In this document: positions 57,790 through 64,000 of the stretch, in pieces
Layout: the number at the start of each line of letters is the position of its first letter
Position numbering within the stretch: the stretch's first letter is position 1
Assembly: GCA_963807235.1 (NCBI GenBank)
Contig: CAWEBF010000034.1
Span: 105,341 to 169,340, forward strand
DNA length: 64,000 nt
Source of the DNA: CAWEBF01 sp963807235
Lineage (GTDB): Bacteria; Acidobacteriota; Vicinamibacteria; Vicinamibacterales; UBA2999
Reading direction: 5' to 3'
Notes under the pieces: generated by a model
Databases searched by the model: none
What the model was told of the DNA's origin: nothing
Seen by the model: the letters and a program-made list of their open reading frames with translations, nothing else
Translations under genes and position numbers: made by a program

Positions 57790-60708
57790 ATGCCTGCTTC
57801 TGAACATTGGATTCGTGACGCCAATCGGCTGACACCACAGGGGTGGTTCGGGTCGTCCCTGCCCATCCTGGTCGTGTCCGTTCTCGTGTGCCTCGGCCTG
57901 GCCAACGTCGCCTCTCGATCGGCCTGGCGCGAGGTCGAAGACGGCGTGCTGTGGGCAGCCCGAGCCGAGGGCGTGGTGGCTGCCGAGATCGCTCCTGGCA
58001 CGTCGGCCGCCGCGGTCGGTCTCCAGCGAGGCGATCTCCTGGTTGCCATCGACGACACACCCGTGGACGAGCCGTCCGACGTCGTCGAAGTGCTGCACGC
58101 CGCCGGGCGCGAGTCCACGCTCCAATACACGGTGATCCGCCTGGGCTCGCGCGATGTGGTGAGCCTGCGCGTCGCGCCGGTTCCGGGACGTCCAGGCGCG
58201 CTCTATTACGTGCTCGCGGCGGTGGCGATGTTCACGCTGCTCGTCGGCGGCGCGGTGCGTCTCCGCCGTCCACGCGATCCCGCAACCCTCCACTTCCTGT
58301 GGCTCTCGGCCGCGTTCTTCGGCCTGCTGACGTTCTCTTTCAGCGGCCGGCTGGATCGGCTGGACTGGGTGTTCTACTGGGCCGACGTCGTCGCCATCCT
58401 GTCCCTGCCGCCGCTCTTCCTGGACTTCACGAGGGTCTTTCCCGAGCGGCGCCGCGGCACGCCGCGCAGCCGGGTCGATCGCCTCGTATCGGTCGTCACG
58501 TACGCGCCGGCCGTGGTGCTCGGCCTCGCGCGCGTCGTGGCGGTGGCGCGCAGCTCGGCCGATGCGGCCCAGTTCGTGCGCGTGAGCGAGACGCTCGATC
58601 GTCTGGAGCTGCTGTACCTGGCCGTCTGCTTCATCGGCGGTCTGCTGGTGCTGACCCGGGCACTGACCCGGACACGGTCGACGATCGTGCGCCGCCAGCT
58701 GAAATGGATCGCGTGGGGCACGGCCCTCGGCGCCGGGCCGTTCGCGCTGGGCTACGCGCTGCCGTACGCGCGCGGCGCCGAGCCGTCGCTGCCCTGGCAG
58801 TTGTCGGCGATTCCGCTCAGTTTGATTCCGCTGGCCTACGCGTCGGCCATCGTCCGCTACCGGCTGCGCGACATCGAGGTCATCATCAAGCGGGCGCTGG
58901 TCTTTGCCACCATCGTCGCGGTGATCGTGGCCATGTTCTTCGGCCTCTTCGCCGCGGCGCAGCGGATGTTCCCGTCGCAGGTGGACGGGCAGAACTGGAT
59001 CTTCGCGCTGCTGGGCACGCTGGTCGCGCTGCTGCTGGCGCCGCTGGTCAAGGACTTCGTGCAGACGACGCTCGATCGCGCCTTCTACCGGGATCGGTAC
59101 GATTACCGGCGCGCGCTGGTGGGCTTTGCCCGCGATCTGAACAGCGACCTCAATCCCGCCAGCCTGGCCAAGCGGCTCGTGTCGCGTGTCGTGGAGACGC
59201 TTGTCGTGGATCGCATGGCGATTCTGATGGACCACGAGGGCGACGGGCAGTTCGTCGCCATGCACTCACACGGCCTCGAGACGAACCGCCCCGTTCTCGT
59301 GCGCGCGTCGGCACTGGGCCAGCGGCTCGCGGACGGACAGCAGGTCACGCTCGACGACCCGACAGCCGTCGCCCGGTACGCGCCGGAAGACATCGACCCG
59401 TGGCGCGATGCCGGCCTCTTCTATTTCGTGCCGTGCGTGTCGTCGGCGGGGACCACCGCCGTGCTGGCGCTCGGGCTCAAGCACGGCACGGAGCCGCTGA
59501 GCAGCGAGGACATTGCGCTGCTGGCCGCGGTGGCCGGCCAGATTGCGACCGCGCTCGAGAACGCCCGTCTGTACCGGCAGCTGCATGTCAAGGCCGTGGA
59601 GCTGGACCGCCTGCGTGCCTTCAACGAGAACATCCTGGAATCGCTGGACGACGGACTGCTGGTGGCCGACCTGGACGATCGCATCGTACGGTGGAACAAC
59701 GCACTCGAGCGCGCGTACGGCGTGACGCGGCAGGGCGCCATGGGCCGCCCGCTGGACGACCTGTTCGACGCGCCGTTCCTCGAGGCGGTGCGCGCCGCGC
59801 GCCGGGAGTCGCCAGCGGGCGTCGTCTTGTCGAGAGTCCCGGTGACCGCCCGATCGGGGGCCGCCGATGCCGCGCGCCTGATGAACGTGGCGGTGGTGCC
59901 GCTTCGCGCATCGGAGGGCGACGACGAGGTCACCGTGGGCACGGTGGTCATCCTGCAGGACGTGACCGGCCGCGTCGAGCTGGAGGAGCAGCTGCAGATC
60001 TCCGAGAAGATGGCCTCGATCGGCCTCCTGGCGGCCGGCGTCGCCCACGAGGTCAACACGCCGCTGACGGGAATCTCCAGCTTCACGCAGATGCTGCTGC
60101 AGGGCGCCGATCCCGACGATCCTCGAACCCGGCTGCTCGAGAAGATCGAGCGCCAGACGTTCCGGGCTGCCAAGATCGTCAACGGTCTCTTGAGCCTGTC
60201 CCGGCCGGGCACGACCGCGTCGTCCGACCGCGCGGTCATCGACGTGAACGCCGTGCTGGCCGACGTGCTGGGCCTGCTGGAACACCAGTTCGCCACGCAC
60301 CGCATCAAGGTGCGGAAGGAGCTGAGCGAGGATCCCGCGCTCGTGTCGGGCATGGAACACAAGCTCCAGCAGGTGTTCCTCAACCTGTTCCTCAACGCCA
60401 AGGACGCGATGCCCAAAGGCGGGTGGCTCTCCGTTCGTACCGCGGTCGAGCCCGAGCGGGTCATGGTGGAGCTGGCCGACACGGGCGGCGGCATTCCCAG
60501 CGAGCACCTGTCCCGCATCTACGACCCGTTCTTCACCACCAAGTCGATGAACCAGGGTACGGGTCTCGGGCTCTCGATTACCTACGGGATCGTCCGGGAG
60601 CACGACGGCACCATCGAGTGCGACAGCACGGTGGGGCAGGGCACGCGGTTCGTGCTGTCGTTTCCGGTCGTGCCCTTCCGCTCCGCCGCGGCCGCGACGC
60701 GAAACTGA
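57790..60708 (+). CDS. Membrane sensor histidine kinase with PDZ, GAF and PAS domains
   Basis: A 972-residue sensor kinase. In order: a membrane helix (residues about 25-43); a PDZ-like domain (AAVGLQRGDLLVAIDDTPVDEPSDV); six to eight further helices to about residue 400; a GAF domain (about 440-600, VAGQIATALENARLY at its end); a PAS domain (ILESLDDGLLVADLDDRIVRWNNALER); HisKA with phospho-acceptor His753 in GVAHEVNTPLTG; and HATPase with NLFLNAKDAMPKGG, DTGGGIP and GTGLGLSITYGIV. The next gene, 2 nt on, is its response regulator. PDZ plus membrane sensing suggests detection of envelope peptides or misfolded proteins. No ribosome site is evident at the ATG. Confidence 0.92.
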   Translation: MPASEHWIRDANRLTPQGWFGSSLPILVVSVLVCLGLANVASRSAWREVEDGVLWAARAEGVVAAEIAPGTSAAAVGLQRGDLLVAIDDTPVDEPSDVVEVLHAAGRESTLQYTVIRLGSRDVVSLRVAPVPGRPGALYYVLAAVAMFTLLVGGAVRLRRPRDPATLHFLWLSAAFFGLLTFSFSGRLDRLDWVFYWADVVAILSLPPLFLDFTRVFPERRRGTPRSRVDRLVSVVTYAPAVVLGLARVVAVARSSADAAQFVRVSETLDRLELLYLAVCFIGGLLVLTRALTRTRSTIVRRQLKWIAWGTALGAGPFALGYALPYARGAEPSLPWQLSAIPLSLIPLAYASAIVRYRLRDIEVIIKRALVFATIVAVIVAMFFGLFAAAQRMFPSQVDGQNWIFALLGTLVALLLAPLVKDFVQTTLDRAFYRDRYDYRRALVGFARDLNSDLNPASLAKRLVSRVVETLVVDRMAILMDHEGDGQFVAMHSHGLETNRPVLVRASALGQRLADGQQVTLDDPTAVARYAPEDIDPWRDAGLFYFVPCVSSAGTTAVLALGLKHGTEPLSSEDIALLAAVAGQIATALENARLYRQLHVKAVELDRLRAFNENILESLDDGLLVADLDDRIVRWNNALERAYGVTRQGAMGRPLDDLFDAPFLEAVRAARRESPAGVVLSRVPVTARSGAADAARLMNVAVVPLRASEGDDEVTVGTVVILQDVTGRVELEEQLQISEKMASIGLLAAGVAHEVNTPLTGISSFTQMLLQGADPDDPRTRLLEKIERQTFRAAKIVNGLLSLSRPGTTASSDRAVIDVNAVLADVLGLLEHQFATHRIKVRKELSEDPALVSGMEHKLQQVFLNLFLNAKDAMPKGGWLSVRTAVEPERVMVELADTGGGIPSEHLSRIYDPFFTTKSMNQGTGLGLSITYGIVREHDGTIECDSTVGQGTRFVLSFPVVPFRSAAAATRN

Positions 60709-60710
60709 CC

Positions 60711-62174
60711 ATGCGACGCCACAGCTCGGTACTGGTCATCGACGACGAAGAGGTGATGCGCGAGATCCTCGAATCGCTGCTCACCACCGACGGCCACCGC
60801 GTCACGACGGCGGGAAGCGGGGAAGAAGGCCTGGCGCTGGCCCGGTCGTCGTCCTTCGACGCCGCGGTGGTGGACGTGATGCTGCCGGGGATGGACGGCA
60901 TCGAGACGATGCGGGAGCTGAAGAAGCTCGACGACGAGCTGCCCGTCGTGCTGGTGACGGCCTTCGCGTCGGTCGAGACGGCCATCGCGGCCATGAAGCG
61001 CGGAGCCTTCGACTACATCACCAAGCCCTTCAAGAACGACGAGGTGCTCGCCGTCGTCAGCAACGCCGTCGAGCGCCGGCAGCTGATCGCGGAGAATCTG
61101 GCGCTGCGCCAGAGCCTGCAGGCGCAGGCGCAGCGATTCTCGGGCATCATCGGCCGCAGCGCACGCATGAAGCAGGTCTTGAACCTGATCGTGCAGGCGG
61201 CCCCGAGCCGCTCGACCATCCTGATCACCGGAGAAAGCGGAACCGGCAAGGAGCTGGTGGCACGGGCGATCCATGGCAACTCGTCGCGAAGCGACCGCGC
61301 GTTCGTGACGGTCAACTCCGGCAACTTGCCGCCGGATCTGCTGGAATCGACACTCTTCGGCCACGTCAAGGGCGCCTTCACGGGTGCGATCAGCCCCAAG
61401 CGGGGCTTGTGCGACCTGGCCGACAAGGGGACGTTGTTCTTCGACGAGATCGGCAACATCGCGCCCGAGACGCAGGCCAAACTGCTCCGCCTCATCCAGG
61501 AGCGCGAGTTCATGCGGCTCGGCGGCATGGAGACGATCAAGGTGGACGCGCGCATCGTCGCCGCCACCAACGGCGACCTCAAGGAAATGGTGGAGGACGG
61601 TCGTTTCAGAGAGGACCTCTTCTACCGTCTCAACGTGATCAACGTCTACCTGCCGCCGCTGCGTGAACGTAAGGAGGACATCCCTCCCCTCGTCCAGCAC
61701 TTCCTCGAGAAGTACGGCGCCGAGAACGGCAAGGCCGGCATCGAGATCAAGGCGGAGGCGCTGGACCTGTTGATGGAGTACGGCTGGCCAGGCAACATCC
61801 GCGAGCTGGAGAACACCATCGAACGCGCGGTGGTGCTGAGCTCGGGGACGAGCATCGGGGCGGACATGATTCCCGATTACATCCGTTCGGCGCCGACGTT
61901 CCGCATCCCGAACTTCGTCGTGCCGCCCGAGGGGCTGTCTCTCAAGGAAGTCATTACCAGCGTGGAGCGCCGGCTCATCGAATCCACGCTCGAAGCGGCC
62001 GGAGGCGTGCAGAAACGGGCCGCCGAGCTATTGAAGATCAAGCCGACGACGCTCAACGAGATGATCAAGCGGCACGAGATCGACGCACGGCGGAAGCGGT
62101 CGTACGGCGGGGCGGGCGAGACCGCCGAGGGCCCGGCGAAGACTCGCTCCGCGACGGAGCTTACGCGCGAGTGA
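60711..62174 (+). CDS. Sigma-54-dependent response regulator (NtrC family)
   Basis: A 487-residue regulator. The receiver domain (residues 5-120) has Asp11/Asp12, the phospho-acceptor Asp55 in VVDVMLPGMDG, and the switch lysine in YITKPFK. The AAA+ domain has Walker A GESGTGKE (174-181), GAFTGA (221-226, contact with sigma-54) and the Walker B-like LFFDEIGN. The Fis-type helix-turn-helix is at the C-terminus (GVQKRAAELLKIKPTTLNEMIKRH). The start ATG at 60711 follows the kinase stop by 2 nt. It activates RpoN promoters when phosphorylated. Intact. Confidence 0.95.
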   Translation: MRRHSSVLVIDDEEVMREILESLLTTDGHRVTTAGSGEEGLALARSSSFDAAVVDVMLPGMDGIETMRELKKLDDELPVVLVTAFASVETAIAAMKRGAFDYITKPFKNDEVLAVVSNAVERRQLIAENLALRQSLQAQAQRFSGIIGRSARMKQVLNLIVQAAPSRSTILITGESGTGKELVARAIHGNSSRSDRAFVTVNSGNLPPDLLESTLFGHVKGAFTGAISPKRGLCDLADKGTLFFDEIGNIAPETQAKLLRLIQEREFMRLGGMETIKVDARIVAATNGDLKEMVEDGRFREDLFYRLNVINVYLPPLRERKEDIPPLVQHFLEKYGAENGKAGIEIKAEALDLLMEYGWPGNIRELENTIERAVVLSSGTSIGADMIPDYIRSAPTFRIPNFVVPPEGLSLKEVITSVERRLIESTLEAAGGVQKRAAELLKIKPTTLNEMIKRHEIDARRKRSYGGAGETAEGPAKTRSATELTRE

Positions 62175-62181
62175 GCGCTCG

Positions 62182-62270
62182 TTGGTCGTTGGTCGTTAGT
62201 CGTTGGTCGTAACTACCAACCTCCATCGATAGTCCGCACCAACCTCCACCGACAGGCCGCACCAACCACT
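62182..62270. repeat. Heptad array, TTGGTCG type, plus a 23-bp tandem repeat
   Basis: CGTTGGT, CGTTGGT, CGTTAGT, CGTTGGT (from 62182), then two and a partial copies of a 23-bp unit beginning ACCAACCTCCA. Both lie at the 3' end of the minus-strand glycosyltransferase gene and encode its last residues. Confidence 0.75.
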
Positions 62271-63548
62271 ACGGAGCGTTACCTCGGTCCGTATCCGTCC
62301 AAGCAAGCGCTCCAAGCGCAGCACCACGCCGTCCCACCGGTAGTGTTCCTCGATGTACCGGCGGCCGTTGTTGCCCAGCTTCTGCCGCAGCGGCGCGTCC
62401 GACGCAAGCCGCTTCAGGCACTCCACGAACTCCTCGCGGTTCTCGTAGTACAGCCCGGCGTTGGCCTTGCTGCAGTGCTCCACGGCGGCGGCGTTGCGCG
62501 CGCTCGCGAGAACCGGCGTGCCCACCGCGAAGCTCTCGAGTACCGCCTCCGCCAGCAGATCCGACGTGGCTGGCGCGAGAGTCACTTCAGCGGCTTCGTA
62601 TGCCACCATCCGATCGCGATCGGGCAGCACGCCGGCCTGACGGAGATACGGCGCGTCGCCGACGCGCATCATCTTCACCCCCATCAGGACGAGCGACAGC
62701 GGATCGGGTTCCGCGGTTGCGTAGGTGTCGAAGTAGTCCAGCATCTCCTGGCACCCGTTGTCGGCCTCGACGCGCCCGCCGTAGAGCGCGAACGAATCGT
62801 AGAGGCGGTGGCGGCGCCTGAAGGGGATACCGCGGCCTTCCAGCGGCGATTCAGCCGACCCATCGCCGTCAGGGGCCGGGCCATCGTCGCTCACCTGGTC
62901 GTCAGCCGGATCCTGCTGGTGCCGCGGATAGGCATGTCCCGGGGAGCGCTCGATGCCGATGCCGACCACCTCTTCGTTGGTGACGCCCGCGCGGACGTAA
63001 TCCCGCATCAGGGACCGCTCCGCCGCCGACACCAGGCCGATGGCCCGCGCCGACGCCAGCACTTCGGCCCACAGGCCCAGCCGCAGCGTCGGCGAGAGCT
63101 GGAGATAGGGGAAGAGGATGCTGCGAGCCGAAACCATGGGCAGCCCGAACACGGTCGTGGCCGCCGACATCGAGAAGAACACCACGGCGTCGTAGGCGTG
63201 CAGGTGCTGCTTGAGGTGCTCCAGCAGGCCGGCGCTCCACGGGCCGGACTGCTTGACCCAATCGAGTTCGTCGGCCCGGCCGTGGGGTTCGCCCGTGAGC
63301 TTGGCCATGGCCTGCGCCGCGTCGCCGGCTGCCGGCTGAGACACCGGGAATCGCCGGATGCGCACGCCCCGGACGCGATCCGGGCCCTCCGCGTACTCGT
63401 TGCGCCAGGAGACGGCGTGCCTCGCGCACGTCGTGATGACATCCACGTCGTGGCGTCTGGAGATGTGTTCGGCGAGCAGCCGGCATGCGTGCTCGGGGCC
63501 GTTGACGATGTCCGCGCCGTAACGCGGCGTGACGAATGCAAGTTTCAC
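62196..63548 (-). CDS. Glycosyltransferase family 4-like (GT-B)
   Basis: A 450-residue GT-B glycosyltransferase of the retaining GT4 kind that transfers a sugar from a nucleotide donor. N-terminal half: MKLAFVTPRYGADIVNGPEHACR and VDVITTCARHAVSWRNEY. C-terminal half: LYGGRVEADNGCQEMLDYF, PDRDRMVAYEAAEVTLAPATSD and LLAEAVLESFAVGTPVLASARN with the E-x7-E donor pattern. The GTG at 63548 overlaps the stop of the upstream glycosyltransferase gene (GTGA). The last 35 or so residues (VEVGADYRWRLVVTTND) come from repeat DNA. Likely part of a surface-polysaccharide cluster that continues beyond the window. Confidence 0.88.
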   Translation of the reverse strand: MKLAFVTPRYGADIVNGPEHACRLLAEHISRRHDVDVITTCARHAVSWRNEYAEGPDRVRGVRIRRFPVSQPAAGDAAQAMAKLTGEPHGRADELDWVKQSGPWSAGLLEHLKQHLHAYDAVVFFSMSAATTVFGLPMVSARSILFPYLQLSPTLRLGLWAEVLASARAIGLVSAAERSLMRDYVRAGVTNEEVVGIGIERSPGHAYPRHQQDPADDQVSDDGPAPDGDGSAESPLEGRGIPFRRRHRLYDSFALYGGRVEADNGCQEMLDYFDTYATAEPDPLSLVLMGVKMMRVGDAPYLRQAGVLPDRDRMVAYEAAEVTLAPATSDLLAEAVLESFAVGTPVLASARNAAAVEHCSKANAGLYYENREEFVECLKRLASDAPLRQKLGNNGRRYIEEHYRWDGVVLRLERLLGRIRTEVTLRSGWCGLSVEVGADYRWRLVVTTND

Positions 63549-64000
63549 GATGCTCTACTCGCGGACTCGGCCTGGTCGAGGACCGGACCCCTGGGTAAGG
63601 CCGCCACTACCGTCTCGGCGGGCGGCAGCCGCCGCCTGCGCCTCGAGAACCAGCCAGGCAGCGCCGGCGCGGGCGCCGGTGGAGCTGTGTTGGCAAGCCG
63701 ATCGAACATGCCCAAGTACTTGCCCTCGATGACCGGCCAGGCGTAATTGGCCGCGTAGAAGGCGCGCCCATTCTGGCCCATCCGCACCGAGACGTCGGGC
63801 CGATCGAGCAGCGTCTCCAGCATGGCCTCGAACTCCCGTCCGTCCATGTAGTACAGGCCGGCATTGCTGCGCTGACATTGCCCGGCCAGGACGTCGCAGC
63901 GTCCGTTGGCGAGCACCGGCCTGCCGAGCGCCCAGGCCTCCAGCGCCACCATCGACAGGCTCTCGAACGGCGAGGGCATCACGAGCGCCTCCGCGGCGGC
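63545..64000 (-). CDS. Glycosyltransferase, GT4-like, cut by the window edge
   Basis: The C-terminal 150 residues of a second GT-B glycosyltransferase. The frame is open to the window edge and reads EALVMPSPFESLSMVALEAW, the donor-binding E-x7-E motif, then GRPVLANGRCDVLAGQCQRS, NAGLYYMDGREFEAML and WPVIEGKYLGMFDRL. It shares NAGLYY and the overall layout with the next gene, so the two are probably paralogues acting on one glycan. Its stop overlaps the start of the next gene, which implies coupling. The start is outside the window. Confidence 0.87.
   Translation of the reverse strand, partial: AAAEALVMPSPFESLSMVALEAWALGRPVLANGRCDVLAGQCQRSNAGLYYMDGREFEAMLETLLDRPDVSVRMGQNGRAFYAANYAWPVIEGKYLGMFDRLANTAPPAPAPALPGWFSRRRRRLPPAETVVAALPRGPVLDQAESASRAS

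Noticed and set aside
57843..60710. Open second frame on the same strand through the whole sensor kinase, continuing into the regulator
   Set aside because: About 950 stop-free codons out of frame, but the translation is Arg/Gly/Ala-rich without homology; it results from GC-rich third positions.

Overview
The window is GC-rich DNA from a bacterium that is most probably an uncultured member of the Acidobacteriota, with class Vicinamibacteria as my best guess. The evidence is a VWFA-related secreted protein of the acidobacterial type (TIGR03436-like), two paralogous secreted proteins with D(F/W)SG(I/V)W and GRWxGDTLV motifs, a DUF6152-like protein, a TonB-receptor-like barrel with an N-terminal carboxypeptidase-regulatory domain, and many Tat or Sec exported enzymes. 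No phage, plasmid, transposase, CRISPR array, rRNA or tRNA gene was found. No stretch longer than about 300 bases lacks a gene.

Layout. 0-5 kb: glnS (frameshifted), rmuC and an M28 peptidase on the minus strand. 5-9.5 kb: an M23 peptidase, a DUF1015 protein, serC and a secreted acidobacterial protein on the plus strand. 9.6-13.4 kb: an FMN reductase and pcnB (minus), then a helical secreted protein and a CPBP protease (plus). 13.5-18.4 kb: an operon for a periplasmic PaoABC-like molybdo-flavoenzyme with its own membrane cytochrome b. 18.5-28.4 kb: two amidohydrolases, a heavily broken lipoprotein gene, a Tat-exported HAD hydrolase, an ATP-grasp enzyme, small secreted proteins and an orphan AbrB-type antitoxin. 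28.4-36.8 kb: polA, BON and ZIP proteins, the VWA protein, a methyltransferase and ino1. 36.8-43.3 kb: an FkbM methyltransferase, a glycosyltransferase-FkbM fusion, acs and an ABC ATPase. 43.3-54.2 kb (minus): a large membrane protein, argC, a DUF1624 membrane protein, two oligopeptide-type ABC ATPases, a methylmalonyl-CoA-mutase-type large subunit, gpmA, eno and glgC. 54.5-62.2 kb (plus): a secreted protein, an outer-membrane barrel, a PDZ/GAF/PAS sensor kinase and its sigma-54 response regulator. 62.2-64 kb: two glycosyltransferases, the last cut by the window edge.

Two repeat systems lie between the genes. (1) About 16 short tandem arrays all have a 7-nt period but use at least five unrelated units (AATTCAC, GGCTCCA, TTGGTCG, ACTACGA and ACGGTCT types). 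They sit at gene ends, sometimes extend the encoded C-terminus, and twice form inverted arms around a foldable insert. (2) Five elements consist of an inverted repeat, a tag close to CAGTGTCTTTTGGCCC and a GC hairpin. In four of them the inverted repeat contains the TAG stop codon of the adjacent gene; in three of these it mirrors that gene's last coding bases.

Sequence quality. About 30 single-base-type indels interrupt otherwise well-conserved genes (glnS, ino1, acs, argC, gpmA and others), while neighbours such as polA, serC, eno, glgC and the sensor kinase are intact. I read most of them as consensus errors in a long-read assembly. About seven coincide with a GTAC tetranucleotide, which could reflect base modification. 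Broken genes are annotated here as whole loci with their break positions.
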